From assembly GCA_023614405.1 (NCBI GenBank), contig CM042691.1:174130927-174194926 (forward strand): DNA of 64,000 bases, written 5' to 3'. A program made the position numbers and the translations under genes. The DNA is from Avena insularis. Its lineage: Eukaryota > Streptophyta > Magnoliopsida > Poales > Poaceae. Shown here piece by piece: positions 44,372 through 53,553 of the stretch (positions are counted from its first letter, which is position 1; each line of letters begins with the position of its first letter). Under the pieces are notes generated by a model. The model worked only from the letters and a program-made list of their open reading frames with translations. It did not search any database and was not told where the DNA came from.

Positions 44372-47300
44372 CTATTTCTTTTGGCTCTTCTTACCCCTCG
44401 TTTTCTTCTCCTTCACAAGTTTCACACCACACAATAGGTTTATGCTCTTCTTTTTCTTACCATTACCATCTGGCCTCCCCACAGCACGTCCAAGAGTCTC
44501 CTTCACCTCCTGCACCTCCTCAACAACCTCATGATCATGATCCAGAGCCTCATCAACATGGTCACTTTGCACCAGAGCCTCAACAACATGGTCAGTTTGC
44601 ACCAGAGCCTCAACAACAGGCTCATTTTGCACCAGAGCCTCAACAACAGGCTCATTTTGCACCAGAGCCTCAACAACAGGCTCATTTTGCACTAGAGCCT
44701 CAACAACAGGCTCATTTTGCCCCTCATTTTGCACCAGAGCTTCCAAATCAGAAACGGTGTGCCCTAAAGCCTCAACAGTTTGCACATCATCCTCCAAAAC
44801 AAGTTCAGATTGCACCTCAGCAGCACCAAACATGATCTGGTTAGTTCTCTTCTTTCTTTGGCCATTGATTCTTGCCCTTTTCACTGGCCAGCATTCATCA
44901 ACAACAAGAGGTGGGCCTTTTTCTCCACGCTTCCTCCTGAAAACAAGCAAGTTAGCTGGGGGAGAAAAATCATCAACAAGAAATGGGATAGATTTTGGAT
45001 GAACATACTTTGGCTTTTCAGCAGTGTATCTGCACTTGGTAGAGCCAGCTCGGTGTCCAAGTTCTTCACAGAGTTTGCATCTATTCTTGTTACCTTTTTG
45101 GGCCCTTTTTGGCTTGGCATCTTTCTTTTCATCTTTCTTTCCCTTCTTGCTGCTCCCACCTTTCTCAAACCAAGCCTTGAATCTACTCTGCTTGGGCCTG
45201 CCAGCCTTTCTTTTCATCAAAGGAGGACACAAGGAGAACTGAATGTCCACTTCAGGCCACTGAGACTGATCTGTAAGTGCTGGAATTGGTGTTCCATATG
45301 CAGCCTTGAATTTTGCTACAGAATAATACTCATGCAAATATGGGTGCATATTTAGCTTGTGTTTGGAGGCCAAGAAAAGTATGGCATGCTCACAAGGCTT
45401 CCCAGTGTGTTGCCACTCAAGGCATGTGCATTCATGCAATTGAGTGTCAACAACATGCCTCCTGCCAGTCTTTGTATCTCTGACTTCAGCACCCCACAAT
45501 GAGGATTTCTCAACACGCAAATGTGCAAGATTTCTGCCTATTGACCACTGCCGCACAACATCGAAGCTTATCTCCTTGAAGAACATCACCAAGCCTTCTT
45601 CTCAATTCCCACAACCTCATGATCATGATCCTGATCTGTCAACCATGTCATGGACAGGCAAGTCTTTAACTCCTTCACTTTGTTGTTGAAACTTTCGCCA
45701 AATTATTGTTGATATGATCACATTTGATGGCGTGTTAAAACCAGACTGCACCATAAAAGAGAATGGTAGGTTTCCAACCATGTACAAAACTTGACCCTAT
45801 CCTCCTTAGAGCATGCCGCCTTAATCTTCTCAAGGTGATATGAATGTGTCTCACTGGTGTAAGATCTTGTCTGGCCACATCGTCCAAAATCATCTCCTCT
45901 GAATTTTTGATCAAATTCACCCACATATGGTCAAGCACTCTCCGCCAAAGATGAGGAAAACAATCTTCACTGCATTTTCTAAACCTTTACATGCATCTGT
46001 GCACCGCCAATGGAGAGATCGCCCTATGCATCTTTTCAATCGCATCATGAACCATGTCCATGATGCCTCGTCTCAGACCGAAACATGCCAATAGCTACAG
46101 GAACATCCAATTGTGTCCATCTAAAGCATTGCATGTCGCTAGTTGACCATTCCACTTTCCACCAAGAAAGATGAGTCTATACTCAAATATGGATGGCAAC
46201 CTGCTTTGAAGCCATCGATGCAAGGCTTTAAAGCCATGAAGAATTTAGAGAAGAAGACTTTCCCATCACCGTTACCTCAAGATCTATCTCCACAACACCG
46301 CCAGTGACCTCTTCTCTACTTCTGAAGTTATAAAGCATTCGAAAGGTATTTGCCCAATCACCATATAGCTCTTTCATTGCCCTTTGCTTTGCCTTCCACA
46401 CTGTAGTATAATTCAGCTTAATGGGGTACTTCTTTTCCAAGTCTATTTTCAGTCTCTTTGCAAAGGATGTTTGGTGTTGTGGCTAAAATGGGCTTGATCT
46501 TTCGCAACCCATAATTGTGATGTCATCTTTGTAACTGTTTGAGAACTTGTAATGCAAGTATGAGGTTTTGGAATTTGATTCACTCTTATTGTCCTTCCAT
46601 CAGGTTGGCGTCTAGCAGATATATACCACTTGCAAGGCTTGGCACCACCATCATAACCTATGCATTTTGTATAGAACTTCTTTTATCACCACATAGTCTT
46701 GGTAGCAAACTCACGTTTGATCGCATATGTCCCAAACACATCCTGAATTCATCCATGCTTGGAAACAATCTCCCAACTTCAATAACGGGTCCTCTTTGTC
46801 ATAAACTGTTACTAGCTCATCATCATGTGCATCATCTACATGAACTGCAGATTTTCCAACAACTCTAGATCTATATCGCCTCTTTCATCTCTTAAATGGT
46901 TGTCACCATCATTTGCAGCTTCATCCCTCTTCTTCTCCTTGTCTCATCATCTATAGGAATGCCAAAAAGCTTTCCCATTTCAATGTCATCTATTGGTGCA
47001 ATGACCAAATCAGTCCGGTCATGTATCTCAACTGAATTCCAATCGTGCCATACAATCCTTTGTGCATTACCATCTGCAGCCTCCCTTGTGCATTAGCATC
47101 ATCATCCTCCACCGTTAACACTTCCAACTCGGTAAGTATAGGCATTACTTGCCTTTGTGCAGCCTAATCAACCTCGACCATCTGAGCAGCCAGCTTCGAG
47201 GCCACATATCCAACCTCGAATCAGGTTTCAGATCAATGAGCTCGCTAAAAATGTAACAGTTTTGCTTGTCCAACTGCTTTCGCTCATCGATTTCATCAAC

Positions 47301-47610
47301 TATATGTTCTCCTGTCTCAACCCTAACATAGTCACATTTGCAATCATCAAATCAGAATAAAGAAACTTCTTGCTCTAGCCCCCAAACCACACTATCCCCA
47401 ATTTTTCCACCATTTTCCCATCGCCTCCTCTCCCATGTTTATTAGCTCTTGGGGATCAACATGTTCTAATTCCACCTCCCATTTAACAACCGTGTCTCTC
47501 TCAATGATCTGCGTGCTGCCATCAACTAAAACAGCCCTAGAGAGAAAGAAATTGATGCGAAATTCGAAGATTTGGCGCGCAACATCGTCTCCCCTGTTTT
47601 TGGCGGGCAC
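44372..47610 (-). pseudogene. mudrA-type MULE transposase, decayed
   Basis: The C-terminal 406 codons (45592-44372) are open. They carry a SWIM zinc finger (Cys55, Cys57, Cys67, His69 in CTC...CEH), then KAGRPKQSRFKAWFEK, a CX2CX4HX6C knuckle (Cys172-Cys187), and about six 10-residue repeats. Upstream, 46440-46228 holds the segment before the MULE catalytic domain (YTTVWKAKQRAMKELYGDW). Around 46780-46550 the MuDR N-terminal DNA-binding domain can be read across several frames (SMDEFR, KWYISARR). The region 46227-45593, where the DDE core should lie, is broken by stops and shifts. At 47610 a 72-codon ORF starts with GTG, not ATG. It ends 540 bp from the right inverted repeat. Confidence 0.85.
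44541..44720 (-). repeat. 30-bp minisatellite in the transposase C-terminus
   Basis: About six units start at 44541, 44571, 44601, 44631, 44661 and 44691. In the transposase frame each encodes a ten-residue unit of the form VQNEPVVEAL, an acidic helical repeat. Confidence 0.9.
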
Positions 47611-48033
47611 TGTGAGCTAGCGGAAGCGAACAAAGAGCTCAACCTTAGAGAAATTAAGTGCAGAGATACGGGATATACCGATTAGAAGTCCCCTCTCCAT
47701 GCTCCATATCTCCTCGCCTGCTCAAAGACACCTCGCCTCCACAATCTAGCATCAATGGGCACGCTCAGATCTCGAATTGAGAAGAATGGGAGAGCAATTA
47801 GCTTTCAAATGGCACTCACCACCTTCGTCGCCGAACGAAAGCGCCGCCGCCTAAATTAATTGCCGTGTCGCCGGCGCCGGCACCGAGAACGATGGGTGAG
47901 GTCCGCCATTAGAAGCGCTGGACGCTGGCTCGGTCGGAAGCGGTTGGTTTGACTGGCTGTCCCAACCAACCGGTTTGGCTTAACCCTAATCTTGGAACAA
48001 AGTTAAATGTGTCCTTACGACCGTTTTAAGTCT
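47611..48033 (-). promoter_or_regulatory. Upstream region of the mudrA pseudogene
   Basis: About 420 bp between the transposase ORF and the right inverted repeat. It is GC-rich in the middle and has no open frame. The promoter of mudrA is expected here or in the inverted repeat. Confidence 0.35.
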
Positions 48034-48148
48034 CGTGTGGCCCTGGGATATTAGCTGCCTCACAACCGTCGCATGCGAGCTATTCTTTTCAACGATGTCG
48101 CTTTCCTTCCAATTCCATATAAAGACGTCGCATAGGAGCTATAAGCCC
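48034..48148 (-). repeat. Right terminal inverted repeat of the MULE
   Basis: Reverse complement of the left repeat, ending AGGAGCTATAAGCCC on the plus strand. Confidence 0.92.
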
Positions 48149-48157
48149 GGAGCTCAT
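48149..48157. repeat. 9-bp target-site duplication GGAGCTCAT, right copy
   Basis: On the minus strand it reads ATGAGCTCC, the start codon and next two codons of the split ORF. Confidence 0.9.
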
Positions 48158-48415
48158 ACACCGGGGTTGCATAAGCGGGTGGTGGTAATGCGGCGGGCGT
48201 GGGTGTTGTGCTGTGCAACTAATACACCACGTTGGTCTTTAAGGATGCATTAAAAACTCGTCAAAAACACGAAAGTGACTAGAAATAATAGAAACCAATG
48301 GACAAAAAAGGCCAACACGAACAGATTAGATCGCGCCGGCCATGCAGACGGGAGCATGATTCAAATTTTTCCACGAGCCAACCATCCAGAAAAAATCAGA
48401 CGGTTTGCATCAGGT
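48158..48415. other. Right flank of the MULE, displaced 5' region of the split ORF
   Basis: Before the MULE entered, this DNA lay directly upstream of the ATG at 39530. It holds no ORF of its own. No Harbinger right end is found. Confidence 0.45.
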
Positions 48416-48420
48416 GTTTA
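48416..48420. repeat. Target-site duplication GTTTA, left copy
   Basis: GTTTA occurs directly before this Copia element and again at 50943-50947. Confidence 0.88.
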
Positions 48421-48834
48421 TGTTAGCACATCCCCTGCCGTCGAGTACTTTTCGACGACACAGACGAGGAAATTCTGACGAGACGACACGCATGTACCCG
48501 ATAACTTCGGCCGAGATGCACGTACTGCTAGCTGATAGATTCTTTTGATCCAACTAGTACACTCACGCACGCACACGCAAAACAACTTTGATCACCAAAG
48601 GCTCTTGTCGAGCCTTGCTTTTTTTATCTTGTATTGCTCAACTCACGGTGTTGTCCGGTACAAGATTACAAGGCCAGGTGTGTGTATATATATATATGCA
48701 CTATTAGGACCTAATCAACTAGGAGTCGGTGTACTACTTCAAAACCTAGTCTAACACATATACGTATACTACCTGGACACTACACCTATTCAGACTGCAA
48801 TTCCAATACGTGTAGCACACGTGATTATCTAACA
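48421..48834 (-). repeat. 3' LTR of the short Copia element
   Basis: Matches 50528-50942 with several substitutions (about seven in the first 60 bp), so it is not a very recent insertion. It contains a TATATATATATATG tract. Confidence 0.92.
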
Positions 48835-48877
48835 ATCACCCCTAATCACGATGTGCTTCTTTACATCGATCTGGGTC

Positions 48878-49162
48878 TCAAATGCGCCAACTGGTCCTCG
48901 CGGGCGTCATCCACAGCATTGCTTTCGCCGCCCTCTTCCTCGGCACCCATGTCACCGACTTTGCTCTTATCGGCTTCTCCATGGCTTCACGTCGACCCTT
49001 CTCGTCCGCGCCCTTCTTTTCCGCGTCCTCCTTGTCGATGTCGTCCATTACCGTGCCTTCGATCTTCACTGGTTCCTTGGTGAACAAACATTGATTTTCG
49101 TAGTTCATCTTCACCAGATAATTTACCGTCCAAAATTCTTTCTTCGGATAGTAGTCCAGCAC
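48878..49162 (-). pseudogene. Unidentified ORF in the 3' part of the short Copia element
   Basis: An open stretch of 95 codons, rich in Lys, Glu and Asp (DDIDKEDAEKKGADEKGRRE). It has no known motif. It could be a remnant of pol or of a captured sequence. Confidence 0.25.
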
Positions 49163-49521
49163 GTCTCATGCATGCTCGCATCGGTCATAGTCGTCTCAGC
49201 TCTAGTGCAGTCGGAGGTTGTACGACATACTCTTCTACGTCTGACCTCGCCCTTGTCTCTTTATCTTTCCAACTTCCACTCGCCAAACTGCTAGACTTTA
49301 ATGCAACACACTTGAAGACCATGCATGGATTTGTTGTGCTGAATCTCCAAGCATCTTCTAGACTTCCACGTGGTGGTGTAAGCTGAAATAGTATGCTCCT
49401 TTCTTCTGACCTGATTGAACCAACACCAGTGATTCTTTCATCTGGCCAATTTGCTTCTTGCTCGCTTTTTTTGTTAGTTCTGGCCCGACCGGACCCACTT
49501 TTCTTGGTCCGTCAATTTCTT

Positions 49522-50472
49522 TTACGCTACAGCGCACTGCTGTGGCCTACTTCTTTTTTCAGATCCAACTTCTGGGATGGATGTCCCTAGACCTCCTGAC
49601 GGAGCTCCTTGAGGCAGGTATTTTCCTTTTAGCTCGCCTCCTTCTGGCGTTTCTGGGTCGCCAGCCCCTAGACCATCCTCTGATCTATTTTCTGGGTCTC
49701 CGGATGAAGCCCCTCTCGGCAGATCACTTACTTTTGGACCGCCTCTTTCTGGCGTTTCTGGGCCGCCAGCCCCTTGACCTTCCCTTGGCCCGGGCTCCAC
49801 ACGTGAAGCTCCTCCTGGGATGCCGAGCAGAATACATGCGCCATGTCTGCCTACTGTTGCTGGTGGCCATCCTGTCGTGCCATTGCCTTCATCATGCAAC
49901 GCCACGTCTTCTCGATCCTGGACGTCGTGTCCGGCGATGTCGGTAGTCCGAGTACTCTCCGGTTGCGCTTCCGAGCTTGAGGTTAACTCCTTCTCAGAAT
50001 TTGACATGTTCACGCCGACTTCTTTTGACACCTTGGTCGCCGTACTTGGCGTCGCCACACTTGACGAACCAACCGGGGTCACTTCCGGTTCTACCAATGT
50101 CATCTTGTCGTTCAAGACAGTCTCCTTCTGCCCCACATGAACACTAGTGTTGTCGACACTTGCGCATGCTACCTTTATCGCTCCACACACATCCTTCGCC
50201 GATTTCTTTCTGACGAGGTGTTGTAGCATGTCCGTCGGCATAACCGAGTAGAGCGCCATCAATGCTTGGCTACCCTCTCGGTACTTCGCACCTCCCTTGA
50301 CGTACTCATCGCCACCGGGATCGATGGCTTCCCAAATCTGTTGACCTTCCATGGCGCACTGCATCACAAACGCCCATAGGCCGTAGTGCTTGCGATCCAG
50401 ACGCGGATACAACTCCGCGCCCACCGTCTCAAACGCTGGTGCCGAGCTCTCGCCAAACTTTACCATAGCCAT
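49522..50472 (-). CDS. Gag-type protein fused to a Gly/Pro-rich repeat (short Copia element)
   Basis: 316 codons from an ATG at 50472, 46 bp inside the primer-binding site. Residues 1-110 look like a Copia gag N-terminus (LYPRLDRKHYGLWAFVMQCA, WEAIDPGG, ALMALYSVMP). After about residue 120 it turns Ser/Thr-rich and then into a 35-residue tandem repeat with GAGGPETP and GAGDPETP. That tail resembles the low-complexity linker between integrase and RT in Copia polyproteins. I infer an internal deletion that joined gag to this linker. The frame is intact, so a protein could be made. Confidence 0.6.
   Translation of the reverse strand: MAMVKFGESSAPAFETVGAELYPRLDRKHYGLWAFVMQCAMEGQQIWEAIDPGGDEYVKGGAKYREGSQALMALYSVMPTDMLQHLVRKKSAKDVCGAIKVACASVDNTSVHVGQKETVLNDKMTLVEPEVTPVGSSSVATPSTATKVSKEVGVNMSNSEKELTSSSEAQPESTRTTDIAGHDVQDREDVALHDEGNGTTGWPPATVGRHGACILLGIPGGASRVEPGPREGQGAGGPETPERGGPKVSDLPRGASSGDPENRSEDGLGAGDPETPEGGELKGKYLPQGAPSGGLGTSIPEVGSEKRSRPQQCAVA
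49600..49815 (-). repeat. 105-bp coding tandem repeat
   Basis: CGCCTCCTTCTGGCGTTTCT at 49635 and CGCCTCTTTCTGGCGTTTCT at 49740 mark units 105 bp (35 codons) apart within the gag-type ORF. Confidence 0.8.
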
Positions 50473-50509
50473 GACCTCCTAATACTTTCAGCAGATCACA
50501 AATGACAAC

Positions 50510-50526
50510 CTTGGCTGTGATACCAA
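50510..50526 (-). other. Primer-binding site of the short Copia element
   Basis: The minus strand reads TTGGTATCACAGCCAAG next to the right LTR, a variant of the tRNA-iMet site TGGTATCAGAGC. Confidence 0.7.
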
Positions 50527-50527
50527 G

Positions 50528-50942
50528 TGTTAGCACATCCCCTGCTGCCGAGTACTTTCCGACGATACCGACGAGGAAATTCCGACGAGACGACACGCAC
50601 GTACCCGATAACTTCCGCCGAGATGCACGTACTGCTAGCTGATCGATTCTTTTGATCCAACTAGTACACTCACGCACGCACGCACACACAAAACAACTTT
50701 GATCGCCAAAGGCTCTTGTCGAGCCTTGCTTTTTTATCTTGTATTGCTCAACTCACGGTGTTGTCCGGTAATAGATTACAAGGCCAGGTATGTGCATATA
50801 TATATGCACTACTAGGACCTAATCAACTAGGAGTCGGTGTACTACTCCAAAACCTAGTCTAACACATATACGTATACTACCTGGACACTACACCTATTCG
50901 GACTGCAATTCCAATACGTGTAGGACACATGATTATCTAACA
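50528..50942 (-). repeat. 5' LTR of the short Copia element
   Basis: Bounded inside by the primer-binding site and outside by GTTTA. Confidence 0.92.
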
Positions 50943-50947
50943 GTTTA

Positions 50948-52041
50948 GAGCATTCCGGATCAAGTTTGGGCCAGATGAAACTTGTTTTCGTCCTAAGAAC
51001 GTCGAGTTTCCCACTCGCGTTCCCAGACCGAGTCCCCACGTTTGGCTAAATTTAGTTAAACACGGCGAAATTTGTGCGAATATAGGCGGATTTCATTAAT
51101 TAGGGTTAGGACGCATATATTACATCGAATTTAAACTAGGAAAACATTAAATTCAAACTAGGAAAAGGCCGCTGACGTGGCCGATGCCCGACGCCGCCTC
51201 TACATGCCGAGGCGGGGGTGGTTTCGGCCTGGATGTGCTCTAGCACGGTGGAGAGCGTTCGCCCTGGGACGCTCCACCAGCGGCGGCGAAATGCCGCATT
51301 ATGACGCGTCGGCGGCGAGCCCGACGGTCCCTCGTGTCCGGCGAGCTCCTGGAGACGTCTGTCGGCGAAGAACTGCCCCTAGAAGACCAGGTTGCCAGGA
51401 TTCTCAGCCAGATACGAGTCTTCCATGGCGGCGAAGTCGCCTGGATCTTGACGGCGATGTCCTCATCGGTGGGCACCGGCGGAATAGGGATCCCGCCAGC
51501 ACTGAGATTCCAGCCGATGGGGAGACAAGAGTCTGACGAGACCGTATAGCCCGCATCATGGAGCAGCCGGGATTCCCATGTCTGCAGCGTGCGGCGGCCG
51601 TTCTCCACCACGATGTCGCCGAGGAATCTCTCGGCCATGGCTTTTTGATGGAGTTGTGGAGGTGGAAAGGTGCAAGCGTCTGGAGTTCACCAGAGTTGGG
51701 AGTGGTGTGAGAGAGTGTGAAGGGAGACGACGAGATGTATGGCTTTTGTAGGCCGAGGCTGGCGGCAAGGGCGGGAGGGTTGTAGCAGCGAGGGCGGGAA
51801 AAGGGGAAACTGCTGGAAGGATGGCGATGACTCGGCTCTATCGCTGACATGGCTAGTCCACTCGGTGAATTCGCTTTGCCCGGCGTTTCTAGGGCGTTCA
51901 CGGGATCCTGGGAATGGCTTGGGAAGTCCGGACCAAAGTTGGTCCAAATCCAGACGAAAAAAGGTTCCTAGGAACGCGACTGAGCCGAATTTCGTCCAGA
52001 CCTAATTTTCGCCTTGGATTCGGCATTCTGGGGATATGCTC
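50948..52041. mobile_element. Harbinger-like DNA transposon, about 1.1 kb
   Basis: Ends begin GAGCAT on both strands (left GAGCATTCCGGATC, right as reverse complement GAGCATATCCCCAG) and are flanked by TTA (50945-50947 and 52042-52044). Beyond GAGCAT the two ends have diverged, but the right end matches the neighbouring element at 52045. It contains one ORF and no transposase, so it is non-autonomous. Confidence 0.6.
51240..51638 (-). pseudogene. ORF of the Harbinger-like element, function unknown
   Basis: 132 codons from ATG 51638, preceded by a C/T-rich 5' leader. The N-terminal 60 residues (GDIVVENGRRTLQTWESRLL, GWNLSAGGIPIPPVP) look like a repeated wheat protein family carried by Harbinger-type elements, from memory. 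The C-terminal half is Arg/Ser-rich and probably out of frame. No transposase motif is present. Confidence 0.45.
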
Positions 52042-52044
52042 TTA

Positions 52045-52193
52045 GAGCATCTCCACTCACCTACCCAGGACGCCGATCCAGACGTCGAATTTAGGTCCGA
52101 ACGCCGAAAATCGGCCCAGTCGCGTACCCGGGGACCTGTTTTCGTCCGGATTTGGGCCAACTTTGGTCCGGACTCCCCAGGACATTCCCAGGA
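52045..52193 (+). mobile_element. Left end of a second Harbinger-like element
   Basis: It starts GAGCATCTCCACTCACCTAC directly after the TTA and is related to the right end of the preceding element (shared CCAACTTTGGTCCGGACT). It is cut at 52193 by the Gypsy LTR. Confidence 0.6.
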
Positions 52194-53553
52194 TGTAACA
52201 TCCCAAAAATCTTGATCATGATTATCAAATTCAAATCACTAAAATTAGGGTTAACAAAAACTTTGATTAAATAAAAATCAAATGAATGCATGTGTGTATG
52301 TGATGATTGTATAAATACATGGATGGACTTGTGTGATTAACCTAAATAGCAAGAAATGGTTTAAAGATGAATACAACATCATCTAAAACATTTCCAAACA
52401 GAAACAAATCAAGAGAAAATCAAAAAAAAAATCAAATAAGGCAAATGGTCATTTTTGTCAATCTTGTTCACTAGGTCACTTTGAGTGTTTCTAGTCCAAG
52501 ATTTCAAATGGAAACTTTTTCAATTCTTTTCACCCCTTGCAAGACCAAGTAAAAGTGAATCAAATCCCACCTTTTAAACTTACAGAAACATTTAGCAACC
52601 CCATTCAAATGACAATTCAAAATTGAATCTTTAACATTTATGAAGATCACACCTTTTCAAAACCCAACTAAATCAGTGCCCCTTGACCAATCCAACTAAC
52701 CAGAGACTCCCTAGTATGTGCCTAGCAAACCCACCAAGTTTGAATCCAAAATTCAAATTTGAATTTCTTTCGGCCATTTCATCAAACACCTTGTGATCAG
52801 CAAACAACAAAACATTAAACACTATTTGTAGCAGTGAATTTGGCCAACCTTGTTCCCTCTCTGATTGCAACAAGCTCTTAGTAGATCATCTAGCCTCTTT
52901 AACAATCCTTAGCACCACTGTGAGCAAGCCTAGCCATCAATGGTGACCATGCCGAGAGCAAACTTGTCACCCCCATGTTGCCAGCGAGCTAGAGGAAGCA
53001 CTAGCTTCGCCAACCTTGTCTGGAGCACTGACCACCGGCCACCGCCACCCTCTGTCCCAGCCCCGAGCATTGCCAGCCCATGGACCACACTGCCTGAGCA
53101 TGCCAAGCTACTCTGCGTGCGAGCCGAGAGAGCGCCAGTGCGCCACACGCGACACCAGCCCACAGACCGCGTGCCGCCCTCGCCGCTTGCTTACGTGATT
53201 GCCAGCACCCCAACACCCGCCAGACAACCCTGCTTCCACAAGACGGACGCAGACGCTAGCGTCATTAAACTTAAGCCGCCACAAGTGACCATGCCGTTGA
53301 GCTTCGCTAGGGAGCACAGCACCGCCCCTACCTTTGCCCATGCCATTCGCACGTTGTGCCGATAACACCGACGAGCTCCACCCGCGTCATTCAGTTCCCT
53401 CGTCGCACTATAAAAGGAGGCCACCCCCGCTCGATTTGAGCACACCATCTCACTCCCCACCTCTCACTGATCACACACACTCACCCCCGGAGCAAGGCGA
53501 GCACCAGGTGGCCGGAATTTCACTGGAGTTCGCCGCTGTAGAGGAGCAGAGGC
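52194..53553 (+). repeat. 5' LTR of a Gypsy element, first part
   Basis: It begins TGTAACATCCCAAAAATC, typical of one class of grass Gypsy LTRs. It contains AT-rich U3, then a GC-rich leader with a TATA box. It is interrupted at 53554 by Copia copy 3; the rest is at 62178-63410. Short ORFs here (for example 52940-53365) have no domain and are not called as genes. Confidence 0.7.
53408..53416 (+). promoter_or_regulatory. TATA box of the Gypsy LTR
   Basis: CTATAAAAG, followed by a C-rich leader about 30 bp downstream. Confidence 0.6.

Larger units (their letters stand above)
39531..48148. mobile_element. Mutator-like element with convergent GRF zinc-finger and mudrA genes
   Basis: 8618 bp with inverted terminal repeats of about 115 bp starting GGGCTTATAGCTCCTATGCG and a perfect 9-bp duplication. 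A plus-strand GRF gene starts 360 bp inside the left end. A minus-strand mudrA-type transposase gene starts about 540 bp inside the right end and runs toward it. This layout is like the convergent mudrA/mudrB genes of maize MuDR. The middle holds a gene-like ORF, MITE-like DNA and direct repeats. The transposase is decayed, so this copy needs outside transposase to move. Confidence 0.92.
48421..50942 (-). mobile_element. Short non-autonomous Copia element
   Basis: 2522 bp, LTRs of 414 and 415 bp (plus strand TGTTAGCACATCC to TTATCTAACA), GTTTA duplication, and a tRNA-Met-type primer-binding site beside the right LTR. It is in minus orientation. Only a gag N-terminus and a Gly/Pro-rich repeat region are coded; protease, integrase and RT are absent. 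It is probably a deletion derivative of a full-length Copia element. Confidence 0.92.

Noticed and set aside
44368..44835. Plus-strand ORF with PQQQAHFAPE repeats
   Set aside because: It is the antisense shadow of the minisatellite in the mudrA C-terminus, whose minus frame has the SWIM finger.
48851..49294. 147-codon plus ORF in the short Copia element
   Set aside because: Opposite to the element's sense, with no motif.
52940..53365. 141-codon Pro-rich plus ORF
   Set aside because: It sits in U3 of the Gypsy LTR upstream of the TATA box; composition explains the open frame.
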